DNA of 39,697 nucleotides. It comes from JAIVHC01 sp049975505. Lineage in GTDB: Bacteria; Desulfobacterota; Desulfuromonadia; Desulfuromonadales; Desulfuromonadaceae. This document shows positions 16,107-23,754 of this stretch, one piece after another. Position numbers and translations under genes: made by a program. Position 1 is the first letter of the stretch; every line of letters starts with the position of its first letter. The notes under the pieces are model-generated. The model did not search any database. It had not been told where the DNA came from and was given only the letters and a program-made list of their open reading frames with translations. The stretch is taken from assembly GCA_049975505.1 (NCBI GenBank), contig JBNGCY010000011.1:1-39697 (forward strand), in the 5' to 3' direction.

Positions 16107-17470
16107 TCAATTACGTAGAGAAAAGTCTACCAGACCAGAGGGGAAAAGGGGCTTGCAACGGATAAGTCCGGCAGGAACCTGAATATCATCCCATGCGATA
16201 TCACGAATCTGGGATATGCTCGGCCCGGGAGCAAAAAAGGCTACGCAATCCTGTGCATCAGCAGCCAGCTGACACGCGGCATCCATATTCTCTGGAACGT
16301 AAAAAACCTCGTTATCGTGCAAATCCTCAGATGAAACCTCAAGAATATGATTAAGGATAAGGCGCTGATAGAGAATGGCAGACGAATCAGCACTGAGCTG
16401 TTTCTCATCGAACTTTGTCTGCTGCAGTTGTTGTCGAGTACGCAATTGGAGAGTGTAAATGTGGCTTCCTCCAGGATACAGAACTAAATCAGCGGGATTT
16501 TCAGTCGNNNNNNNNNNNNNNNNNNNNNNNNNNNNNNNNNNNNNNNNNNNNNNNNNNNNNNNNNNNNNNNNNNNNNNNNNNNNNNNNNNNNNNNNNNNNN
16601 NNNNNNNGTGTAAATGTGGCTTCCTCCAGGATACAGAACTAAATCAGCGGGATTTTCAGTCGCCAACAGTGCGTTATGCACATATGCGGAAACCGCATTT
16701 TCTTCAGACTCAATTTCCTCGCCGCTGACATTAAAAAACTCCCCCAGTTTTGCAAGCAACAACGGGATATCTCTGAACAGTGGCAGGCAACATGTGGAGA
16801 TCACCGGTTCAATCGTCATGCCGTATCCCGCGCTGAAATCATCGATATTGCTAAGGGCAACGCAGGCATAGTTGAATGCTTCCCGGCCGCTGTACTCTCC
16901 ATTTGCCTCTCGGCATGCATCCCGGTAACGCAACATTGCTTCATAAAGAGAACGCCCATTGACCAGAATAAGGGCTTTCTTATCCAGTACTGCACTTACT
17001 TTCTGCACTAACGTCTGATTCTCAACCTTCCAGACCCGGCAGCGAACATCATGCTGCGGGAAAAATTCAACCTCGGCAGGGCGCTGTTTTTCATGTTCCC
17101 CCAAAGCCTCCAGAACACAGCACGGATCGGTATACAAGGCGGAAATTGCACCTTTTTGGGTACGGGAAACCTCAAGTTCATGTAACTGCCGGGCAATCTC
17201 GGATTCATCGGGAAGTTCGAGGGGAAGAATTTTTCCAGAAGAAAACTGTTCCAGATGAAGCGCACAGACCATGCCCCGGTGAACTCGCTCCCCTTCGGAA
17301 GTAGAGGATTGAAGTTCATACAAAAGCACAGCGCAATCCGACCCGGATGCACGCTCAGGATCCACCCCGTCTATCCGGATTCCAGGGTTGGATTGCATTT
17401 CCCCGGTAGCTGCGGCATCTGTGCCGAGTGCATTGAAAATACATTGACCGAACGAAACTATCTCAGACAT
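16107..17470 (-). CDS. Diverged DUF1015-family protein, interrupted by a false assembly gap
   Basis: As deposited the reading frame breaks at 100 Ns (16508-16607). The 55 bases before and after the gap are identical. Removing 155 bp restores one frame of 402 residues that runs through YPGGSHIYTLQLRTRQQL, close to the usual length for DUF1015. The C-terminal signature is present (VAFFAPGPSISQIRDIAWDD, then LFPSGLVDFSL), as is the LYTDP region. The motifs that define the family are eroded: the GHHRYETAL-type segment is NGRSLYEAMLRYRDA, the PHE-T segment is PLELPDES, MPxKSTYFYPK is VPAGLIRCKPLFPS, and the N-terminal APPYDV segment is not seen. Start ATG 17470 with GGAGAG upstream. Molecular function is unknown for the family. 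It heads the minus-strand run and overlaps the longest rnr reading. Confidence 0.75.
16453..16662. repeat. 55-bp direct repeat flanking an N gap (assembly artefact)
   Basis: Positions 16453-16507 and 16608-16662 are the same 55 bases, separated by exactly 100 Ns. This is the pattern produced when two contigs that overlap by a k-mer of 55 are joined by a scaffolder without merging. Collapsing it restores the DUF1015 frame, which argues strongly against a real duplication. Confidence 0.95.
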
Positions 17471-17574
17471 TTAAAACTCTCCTTTCAAGTCAGTGCGTAT
17501 TTGAAAAGCTGTAAAACGAATTTTCTCGCGACTGACATTGAAATACGCTAGTATCACACGCTGAGTTCCGCGGA

Positions 17575-17868
17575 TTATCTGCAGAGTGCAGCGATTTTTA
17601 TATTGAAGCGCTGTATCTTCTCCGGATCAAGTCCGTTGAATGAGATGAAATTGAACGGTAAATATAAAATCAACCACAGAATCATACCGGTGTGCGAACT
17701 GCAGACATATAAACAGACCACCGAGGTGGTTGCAAGTAAAAAGCCGCCGACATCATCAAGGCGCAAAAATCCGGCAACATGCAGAAAAGCATAAGGATAT
17801 CGGCAGATTGAGTTATACAGATCCGGCAGAATTAATCCGCAGGTTCTATCCATGCCATTCACTGGCAT
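17575..17868 (-). CDS. Possible small membrane protein (doubtful)
   Basis: A 97-codon minus-strand frame ends 104 bp before the DUF1015 start. Its second half could form two membrane helices (VGGFLLATTSVVCLYVCSS and GMILWLILYLPFNFISFNG) followed by a basic tail ending RFNIKIAALCR. No ribosome binding site stands out, and the 5' third overlaps the HD-domain gene on the other strand. A TTG at 17766 would avoid that overlap. I do not recognise a family. It may be a chance frame. The 337-bp interval between the DUF1015 gene and the HD gene otherwise shows nothing definite. Confidence 0.22.
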   Translation of the reverse strand: MPVNGMDRTCGLILPDLYNSICRYPYAFLHVAGFLRLDDVGGFLLATTSVVCLYVCSSHTGMILWLILYLPFNFISFNGLDPEKIQRFNIKIAALCR

Positions 17869-18386
17869 ATGCGATACTCTGGCGCCACAGCAACGCTGTT
17901 GCGCGGAAAGCCTGCAGTATAGCCAGCGCTCTTAGCGCATCACAAAATATCGATATCGACTTTGTATATGAGGCTGCCATGCTGCACGACATAGGTATTA
18001 TGTTTGTACATGCCCCTGATCTGGGCTGTTATGGTGAGCATCCTTACATCATGCACGGTCTGTGCGGAGCGGAGCTTTTGCGCAAAGAAGGCCTTGAACG
18101 GCACGCCCTGGTATGTGAAAACCACATCGGTGTGGGGCTTAGTGTCGAAGATATTGAGATGCAGCAACTACCTCTTCCAAAACGTGACATGCTGCCCCAG
18201 GATATCGAAACCCGGATTATTGCTTATGCGGATCTGTTCTTTTCCAAACATCCGGACAGACTGGAGGAGGAAAAAACTCCGGCACAAGTGCGTAAAAGCC
18301 TGGAGCATTTTTCTCCTGACAAGGCGGCAACGTTTGACGCCTGGCACCGCAGTTTTGCAGAATTTCAGCAGCAACCGCGCAGTTGA
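17808..18386 (+). CDS. HD-domain (HDIG) phosphohydrolase
   Basis: A 192-residue single-domain HD protein. The metal-binding residues appear in order: the histidine of LWRHSNAVARKA, the HD doublet in AAMLHDIGIMF, histidines in HALVCENHIGVGL, and the distal aspartate in IIAYADLFF. The frame runs back to 17730, but TTG 17808 with AAGG upstream gives the compact start MSYTDPAELIRRFYP normal for this group; no in-frame ATG exists. Family members hydrolyse nucleotides or phosphate esters, but the substrate cannot be read from the sequence. It precedes ftsE by 42 bp in the same direction and may share its transcript. Confidence 0.8.
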   Translation: MSYTDPAELIRRFYPCHSLAYAILWRHSNAVARKACSIASALSASQNIDIDFVYEAAMLHDIGIMFVHAPDLGCYGEHPYIMHGLCGAELLRKEGLERHALVCENHIGVGLSVEDIEMQQLPLPKRDMLPQDIETRIIAYADLFFSKHPDRLEEEKTPAQVRKSLEHFSPDKAATFDAWHRSFAEFQQQPRS

Positions 18387-18428
18387 GCATAAACACCTTT
18401 TTGCATCTTCGAAATCAGGATAAACATC

Positions 18429-18994
18429 ATGAGCATGATCCAGATGTGCAAAATTGCAAAGATATACCCCAACGGTGTTCCGGCTCTGCACGATATTGAT
18501 TTGCAGATCCTTTCCGGAGAGTTTGCCTATATAACTGGTTCTTCCGGAGCAGGAAAATCAACGCTGCTGCGCCTGCTCTACTGCGCGGATCGCCCCACCC
18601 GGGGACAGATTCTGATGGGCAAGCGCAATATCACCCGCTTAAGTCCACGCAAAATTGCATTTTTACGCCGTCAGATCGGCTTTGTATTTCAGGACTTCAA
18701 GCTCCTGCTCAACCGGACGGTCATGGAGAATGTCGCCCTTCCCCTTCAGGTTCAAGGGGTAGGTGCCGATGAGATTCGTGCGCGCACCTTCGAACTCCTT
18801 CAGTATGTAGGGCTGGAATACAAGATGCAACGCAAACCGCTGGAACTTTCCGGCGGCGAACAGCAACGGGTTGCCATTGCCAGAGCTATGGTGGTGCGTC
18901 CAAAACTGATTTTGGCGGATGAGCCGACCGGCAACCTGGATTACAACCTCGCACTGGAGATCATGGAGATGTTTTCCCGCATCAACAAAGAAGG
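18429..18994 (+). CDS. ftsE: FtsE, cell-division ABC ATPase (3' end lost in gap)
   Basis: FtsE pairs with FtsX in the septal membrane and drives activation of cell-wall amidases. The visible 188 residues include Walker A GSSGAGKST, the Q loop FVFQDFKLLLNRTV typical of FtsE, the signature LSGGEQQRVAIARA, and Walker B LILADEPTGNLD. The sequence runs into 100 Ns after RINKEG, where the conserved H-loop (ATHD) and about 35 further residues should follow. AGGA lies upstream of ATG 18429. The apparent fusion to ftsX across the gap is only a consequence of the N length keeping frame. Both genes are normally separate. Confidence 0.94.
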
Positions 18995-19094
18995 NNNNNN
19001 NNNNNNNNNNNNNNNNNNNNNNNNNNNNNNNNNNNNNNNNNNNNNNNNNNNNNNNNNNNNNNNNNNNNNNNNNNNNNNNNNNNNNNNNNNNNNN
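18995..19094. other. Assembly gap, 100 N (ftsE end / ftsX start)
   Basis: A nominal gap. The missing parts of FtsE (about 35-40 residues) and FtsX (about 40 residues) imply that the true distance is nearer 200-300 bp. No overlap is visible between the flanks. Confidence 0.95.
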
Positions 19095-19868
19095 CTGATT
19101 GTATTGAATGTACAGAATATAACCCGACAGTGGAGTCGCGACATTCAAATCACCGTGTACCTGGAAAATGTTCCCTCCACGGCAAAACTCGAACAATGGC
19201 AGCAGGAGATCGAAAAACACCCTGAGGTGGAAAAAGTAACCTATGTATCCCAGGCTCAGGCGTTTGAGCGTTTCCGCACCCGCCTGGGACAGAATGATGA
19301 CCTGCTCGATGGACTGCTCCCGGAAATACTCCCTGCTTCATTTGAGCTCACCCTGACCCAGGAAGCCAGAAACGAACGCGGAGCTGAAGAGGTGGTCAAT
19401 GCCCTGAAGAAAAATGCTGTTTTTTCCGACTTCCGCTACGGTCAGGACTGGCTGAAACGCTATGATGCTTTTATGTTTCTTCTCAAACTGACAGGCACCC
19501 TGGCAGGAGGATTTCTGATTTTTGCCACCCTGTTTATTATCTCCAACACTATAAAGCTCACCATATATGCACGCCGTGATGAACTGGAAATCATGACCCT
19601 TATCGGGGCCACCCCTATGTTTATCAAGATTCCATTCCTGGCCGAGGGCGCCCTTCAGGGAATTATCGGCGCCCTTCTGGCGCTTGGAGGGTGTCATGCC
19701 CTGTACTACTTTTTCCTCAAAAAAGGGCTTTCCGCACTCCTCACCACTACCGCTGCCGGATATATAACTTTTTTACCCCTTGGTATGCAGCTGGGTGTGG
19801 TATTTCTCGGTTTTCTCCTCGGTATATGCGGAAGCATGCTGCCTCTGCGCAGGTTTGTTCGCATATAG
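19095..19868 (+). CDS. ftsX: FtsX, cell-division permease-like protein (5' end lost in gap)
   Basis: 258 residues remain of a protein that is usually about 300. The periplasmic domain (DIQITVYLENVPSTAKLEQW and onward to about residue 120) precedes three membrane regions: the segment around GTLAGGFLIFATLFIISNTI, the ARRDELEIMTLIGATPMFI loop typical of FtsX, and two C-terminal helices. The first transmembrane helix lies in the gap. FtsX links FtsE ATP use to the periplasmic coiled-coil activator, and the EnvC-type gene that should encode this activator follows 87 bp downstream. Confidence 0.93.
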   Translation: MIVLNVQNITRQWSRDIQITVYLENVPSTAKLEQWQQEIEKHPEVEKVTYVSQAQAFERFRTRLGQNDDLLDGLLPEILPASFELTLTQEARNERGAEEVVNALKKNAVFSDFRYGQDWLKRYDAFMFLLKLTGTLAGGFLIFATLFIISNTIKLTIYARRDELEIMTLIGATPMFIKIPFLAEGALQGIIGALLALGGCHALYYFFLKKGLSALLTTTAAGYITFLPLGMQLGVVFLGFLLGICGSMLPLRRFVRI

Positions 19869-19955
19869 ACACGTAGGGCCTCAGCCGGTATTTTCTCAGA
19901 ACGACGTATACAGTCAGTTGTTCAGAGCTACACCGCAATCTCATAGACAGCAGAC

Positions 19956-21158
19956 ATGAAGGCGACAATACTGAATAATCACATATATAAAACCTCCTCT
20001 GCGGTCAGGTCGGTATATTTCTTCATCTTGCTGACGACTTTGATGGGCACTCCAATTCAGGTTTGCCACGCGACCGACAAACTGAGTGAAAGCCGGGAAA
20101 AACTTCAGCAGGTGCAGGAGCAGATAGGATCCACCTCGAAACAGATTGCGCAGAAAAAGGCTACCGAGCGCTCAGCTTTACAGCGTCTGGAAGAACTTGA
20201 ACGCAATATCAGCGCGAGTGATCGTGAGTTGCAAAAAAATTCCGCCGCACTGGATAAGCTCAAAAAGAAAATAGCCGCCGCGCAAAAAAACACCGCACAC
20301 TATGAAGATATTCTCAAGCGCGCGCGCAAGGATGTGGAAAAGCGTCTGCGAGTTTTGTATACAACCGGCGACGCGGGAACCCTGCGCTTGATTTTTTCCG
20401 ACGCCAGCCCGGCCGTCATTGCAGAAAACACCGAGTTTCTACAACGAATTACCGCTCACGATAAAGCTCTGCTGCTGGAGTATCGCAAACAGCTTGAAAA
20501 CTTGAGAGAAAGCCAAAATGCTCTTGAACGCGAAAAAGAACGCTATGCTGAAACACTCAGGCGACAACAGGAGCGCAGAAATGAGCTGAAACAGGCTAAA
20601 CGCGAACAGGATGCTCTGGTAAACAAAATCCGCCGCGACAGCAGTATGCTCAAAAGTCTTCTGGCCGATTTAAAAGAACGCTCCGAAGCGATGAAAGAAC
20701 TGGTTGCTTCACTTGAAAAACGTAAGAGCGCAGGATTTGTCCCCAGCGGAGCGACATTTGAGTCCCGTAAAGGTCAATTGGATTGGCCCTCTTCCGGTTC
20801 TATAAGGAGTGGCTTTGGTGTCCATAAACACAAACAGTTCGGCAGTCAGGTAAAAACCAACGGCCTTGAAATCGCGGCTGTTCCGGGCACGAAAATCAAG
20901 GCGATATGGGAAGGCAAAGTGGTGTTTGCCGCCCCCTTCAAAGGGTATGGCAATATGCTTATTCTTGACCACGGCGATAAATACTACAGCCTCTATGCCA
21001 ACGCCGCAAAACTGCACTTACGTAAAGGTGATACCGCAAAAGCCGGGCAGGTGATCGCCACTGCAGGTTATTCAGGCGGCGACAGTTATTATTTTGAAAT
21101 CCGCCGCCGCGGCACCCCGATGAATCCGATACAGTGGTTAAAGCCACGCGGCTATTAG
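19956..21158 (+). CDS. envC: EnvC-type murein hydrolase activator (degenerate LytM)
   Basis: A 400-residue secreted protein. It has a signal peptide (about 1-39, hydrophobic VYFFILLTTLMG, cleavage near CHA), a long coiled coil (about 42-255, rich in E/K/Q heptads with a short break around TGDAGTLRLIFSDAS), and a C-terminal LytM/M23 domain (about 285-395). The zinc ligands of active LytM enzymes are replaced: the first histidine is N in KTNGLEIAA, the LYxH position is N in SLYANAAKL, and HLHF is YYFEI. It should therefore not cut peptidoglycan itself but activate amidases, as EnvC does in E. coli. Its place directly after ftsEX supports this. No amidase gene lies in the window. Confidence 0.88.
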   Translation: MKATILNNHIYKTSSAVRSVYFFILLTTLMGTPIQVCHATDKLSESREKLQQVQEQIGSTSKQIAQKKATERSALQRLEELERNISASDRELQKNSAALDKLKKKIAAAQKNTAHYEDILKRARKDVEKRLRVLYTTGDAGTLRLIFSDASPAVIAENTEFLQRITAHDKALLLEYRKQLENLRESQNALEREKERYAETLRRQQERRNELKQAKREQDALVNKIRRDSSMLKSLLADLKERSEAMKELVASLEKRKSAGFVPSGATFESRKGQLDWPSSGSIRSGFGVHKHKQFGSQVKTNGLEIAAVPGTKIKAIWEGKVVFAAPFKGYGNMLILDHGDKYYSLYANAAKLHLRKGDTAKAGQVIATAGYSGGDSYYFEIRRRGTPMNPIQWLKPRGY

Positions 21159-21208
21159 AAAAAACAGATAAAATGCATATATCCTCCAGCAGATCAAAGA
21201 ACTGAGCC

Positions 21209-22171
21209 ATGGCTTCAGATAGACATAAAAAATCCCGCCACTCCCGAACTTCTCGCCCCCGTCTGACGACCCTGATTGCATTTGCACTTATGCTGGGGGC
21301 GATCATTGGCGGTCTGCTTATACTTTCCCACCAGCCCGGCACCGAAGAAGAAGCGGATTTGTCTCGGGAGCAGGCGGATACGCATGCAGGACGGCAAATA
21401 TATTCCGACCCCCTTGAACACAGAACGCCCCCGGCTTCGGATAATCTCAGGGATTCAGTCCGGCCGGATAAAAAACTGGTGCTCCCTGTCCCCCTGCTTG
21501 ATGTTGAGAAACCGCGCGTCGCTATTATCATGGATGATCTCGGCGCCAGCCCTTCAACAGCCCGACAAGTTGCCGGACTGGATGTGCAGATTACCATGGC
21601 GATTATCCCCGATCTGGACTATGCACAGCAAACCATGCGCATTGCCGAGCAGCATGCGCGTGAGGTCATGGCACATCTGCCCATGGAACCGCTCAACTAT
21701 CCGCATAACAACCCCGGCAAAATGGCCTTGATGCGCAATATGAACGATGCAGAGATAACGAGCAGAACTGCGTATTATCTGCGTAAACTTCCTCTGGCGC
21801 GCGGGTGCAATAACCACATGGGCTCAGCGTTCACTCAGGAACCGCACCAGATGGAGCTTGTACTTGAGCAATTATCTAAGCGCGGGCTTTATTTTATTGA
21901 CAGCCTGACCAGTTCCACCTCGGTCGGGGCGGAACAGGCGCGCAAGCTCAACATCCCCCATGCCACCAGGGATGTCTTCCTTGACAACGAGCGCGATTCT
22001 GAAAAAATAACCCGCCAGCTGAAAAAACTCTTTCGCATTGCGCAACATACCGGTAGCGCCATAGGCATCTGCCACCCCTATCCGGAAACCATCTCCGTGC
22101 TCGAATCCAGCGCAGAGTTGGCTGCTGAATACGGAGTAAATGTGGTGCCCGCCTCCAGCCTGGTACATTGA
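21209..22171 (+). CDS. Divergent polysaccharide deacetylase family protein
   Basis: A 320-residue membrane-anchored protein of the PF04748 family. An N-terminal basic stretch and one membrane helix (about 15-36, TLIAFALMLGAIIGGLLIL) precede a periplasmic domain starting RVAIIMDDLGAS. The core contains TMAIIPDLDYAQQ, EVMAHLPMEPLNYP, NHMGSAFTQ and IGICHPYPETI. These hold the Asp and His positions expected of the carbohydrate-esterase fold. Homologues often sit beside EnvC or carboxy-terminal protease genes, as here. The substrate is unknown; a peptidoglycan or other envelope glycan is plausible from context. It lies 50 bp downstream of the EnvC-type gene. Confidence 0.87.
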   Translation: MASDRHKKSRHSRTSRPRLTTLIAFALMLGAIIGGLLILSHQPGTEEEADLSREQADTHAGRQIYSDPLEHRTPPASDNLRDSVRPDKKLVLPVPLLDVEKPRVAIIMDDLGASPSTARQVAGLDVQITMAIIPDLDYAQQTMRIAEQHAREVMAHLPMEPLNYPHNNPGKMALMRNMNDAEITSRTAYYLRKLPLARGCNNHMGSAFTQEPHQMELVLEQLSKRGLYFIDSLTSSTSVGAEQARKLNIPHATRDVFLDNERDSEKITRQLKKLFRIAQHTGSAIGICHPYPETISVLESSAELAAEYGVNVVPASSLVH

Positions 22172-22204
22172 AACTGCAACTCATCCAACCCGTCAGGTAA
22201 CAAA

Positions 22205-23284
22205 ATGACAGATGCAGATACGCCAAATATTTCCATTCCGGTACTAAGCGTAACCCGTGTGGCCCAACTCGCACAGGAACTGATGGAAGACAACCTCGCT
22301 CATCTGATGGTGCGGGGTGAAATCTCCAATCTGGCGCGTCCGCGCTCCGGACACTGGTACTTCAGCCTCAAGGATGAGCACAGTCAGATTCGCGCCGTGA
22401 TGTTTCGCACCGCGAACCGCAGCGTTCCCTTTACGCCGGAAAACGGACAGCAGATCCTGTGCCGTGCGCGTGCATCCGTGTATACCCCCAGAGGCGATTT
22501 GCAACTGATTATAGAGGAGATCGAACCTGAGGGGATCGGCAGTTTACAGGTGGCTTTTGAACAACTCAAAAACCGCCTCGAACAGGAGGGATTGTTTGCC
22601 GCCAATCACAAAATACCGCTCCCGCCCTATCCGGTAAACATAGGGATTGTCACGTCTGCAACCGGCGCCGCCATCCATGACATCCTTAACATCCTGGAAC
22701 GCAGAGCCAGCGGCCTGCGCATCATCCTGCGTCCGACTCCGGTTCAGGGGCAGGATTCCGCCATGGAAATTGCGACNNNNNNNNNNNNNNNNNNNNNNNN
22801 NNNNNNNNNNNNNNNNNNNNNNNNNNNNNNNNNNNNNNNNNNNNNNNNNNNNNNNNNNNNNNNNNNNNNNNNNNNNGTGGTAAAAAACCGCAATGAGATT
22901 GAGCAGCATGTAGATCAGCTGCGTCTGCGCCTGGATACCAGCATCCAGCATATCCTCGAACGTGCCCATGCGTCCCTTGATACGCTCCGGCACCGGCTTA
23001 AGTCGCCGGAGCAGCAGCTCCAGTGGCGCAAGCAGGAACTGACGAACCTGCACCAACGTCTGGATGAGGGGATAAAGCATAAACTTGAAACATGTCACCA
23101 CCGCCTGGATATGTATATCCGCGCCCTGGAAACACTCTCACCTTTGCAAACCTTGAAACGCGGTTACACCGTGGTTGAACGCAAAGATTCCAAAAACATA
23201 GTCACCTCAGCAACTGAGCTTAAAAAAGGGGAACATATCCGTATCCGCTTTCATGACGGAAACGTCTCAGCACTGATTGAATAG
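22205..23284 (+). CDS. xseA: Exonuclease VII large subunit (internal gap)
   Basis: XseA with XseB degrades single-stranded DNA. The N-terminal OB domain (about 10-105: VRGEISNLARPRSGHWYFSL, RGDLQLIIEEIEPEG) and the beginning of the catalytic domain (KIPLPPYPVNIGIVTSATGAA) are clear. The C-terminal coiled coil and the tail PLQTLKRGYTVV are also present. One hundred Ns at 22777-22876 replace the catalytic centre, where GRGGGS and GHETD-type motifs should be. Alignment from memory with the E. coli protein suggests that about 75 residues (some 220 bp) are missing, so the gap is longer than shown. AGGT lies before ATG 22205. Confidence 0.93.
   Translation: MTDADTPNISIPVLSVTRVAQLAQELMEDNLAHLMVRGEISNLARPRSGHWYFSLKDEHSQIRAVMFRTANRSVPFTPENGQQILCRARASVYTPRGDLQLIIEEIEPEGIGSLQVAFEQLKNRLEQEGLFAANHKIPLPPYPVNIGIVTSATGAAIHDILNILERRASGLRIILRPTPVQGQDSAMEIAXXXXXXXXXXXXXXXXXXXXXXXXXXXXXXXXXXVVKNRNEIEQHVDQLRLRLDTSIQHILERAHASLDTLRHRLKSPEQQLQWRKQELTNLHQRLDEGIKHKLETCHHRLDMYIRALETLSPLQTLKRGYTVVERKDSKNIVTSATELKKGEHIRIRFHDGNVSALIE
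22777..22876. other. Assembly gap, 100 N (inside xseA)
   Basis: A nominal gap with no shared sequence at its flanks. The missing protein segment suggests a true length near 220 bp. Confidence 0.95.
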
Positions 23285-23334
23285 GAAATTATTCTTTCTG
23301 CACAAATATCATAAAGATGCTGCCAACGCGCTGC

Positions 23335-23364
23335 TTGACTATCTTAATTCAGTCCTGACATAAT
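23335..23364 (+). promoter_or_regulatory. Sigma-70-type promoter between xseA and xseB
   Basis: TTGACT (23335-23340), an 18-base spacer, and CATAAT (23359-23364): one of the best promoter matches in the window. It would start RNA near 23371, just ahead of a hairpin and a terminator. Confidence 0.65.
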
Positions 23365-23370
23365 GCTTAC

Positions 23371-23460
23371 GCAGCACAACACAGTATCTGCCGCGACCAG
23401 GGCAGACAAACAATTCAACTCTGATTTATCAAATCTGAACGCTCTATTCGGGCGTTTTTT
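23371..23460 (+). ncRNA. Candidate small RNA or leader attenuator
   Basis: The predicted start near 23371 is followed by a perfect six-base-pair hairpin TCTGCC/GGCAGA (23387-23392 / 23401-23406, loop GCGACCAG). An unpaired A/U-rich stretch of about 30 bases comes next, then an intrinsic terminator at 23438-23460. This is the usual plan of a bacterial small RNA. It could instead be a terminated leader controlling xseB-ispA-dxs. No match to a known RNA class is recognised. Confidence 0.45.
23438..23460 (+). terminator. Rho-independent terminator between xseA and xseB
   Basis: A seven-pair stem (23438-23444 / 23450-23456, one T-G pair) with loop TATTC and a run of six Ts ending at 23460. It lies 46 bp before the xseB start, so xseB and downstream genes need read-through or another promoter. 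Confidence 0.75.
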
Positions 23461-23505
23461 ACTTGAACGCTGCACAATTGCATACCGAATCGAAAGAGAT
23501 GCCCT

Positions 23506-23748
23506 ATGGCTAAAACAGTCAAATTTGAAGATGCCTTAACCGAGTTGGAAACCTGTGTACGCAGGATTGAACACGAAGAGCTCAGTATTGAAGAGGCTTT
23601 CAAAGTATACGAAAGCGGGGTCAAAAGCGCGGCCCGCTGCCAGAAGGCCCTGGCGCAGATCGAAAACAGAATTCAGGTGCTGCGTAAGGATGCGGATGGC
23701 GTCCTTACAACTGCAGAGACAACCCGGGAACAACTCAAGGACGAGTAG
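23506..23748 (+). CDS. xseB: Exonuclease VII small subunit
   Basis: An 80-residue helical protein matching XseB in length and pattern: FEDALTELETCVRRIEHEELSIEEAFKVYESGV, then a second helix with CQKALAQIENRIQVL. Several XseB copies bind the XseA coiled coil. Start ATG 23506 with AGAG upstream. It is followed six bases later by ispA, the usual bacterial order. It is separated from xseA by 221 bp that hold the promoter and terminator described here. Confidence 0.94.
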   Translation: MAKTVKFEDALTELETCVRRIEHEELSIEEAFKVYESGVKSAARCQKALAQIENRIQVLRKDADGVLTTAETTREQLKDE

Positions 23749-23754
23749 TTTATT

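Noticed and set aside
15511..16182. A 223-codon plus-strand frame opposite rnr
   Set aside because: It is antisense to the well-supported ribonuclease R gene and has no recognisable domain.
16415..16728. Two short plus-strand frames across the first N gap that contain the repeated segment
   Set aside because: They arise from the duplicated 55-bp contig overlap and are antisense to the DUF1015 gene.
18429..19868. A single 479-codon frame that would fuse FtsE and FtsX
   Set aside because: The frame is continuous only because the gap is written as 100 Ns. The end of FtsE and the first membrane helix of FtsX are missing, and the two are separate genes in known genomes.
23371..23460. Assignment of the candidate small RNA to 4.5S/SRP or 6S RNA
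   Set aside because: The SRP loop sequence is absent, and the length and shape do not fit 6S RNA.
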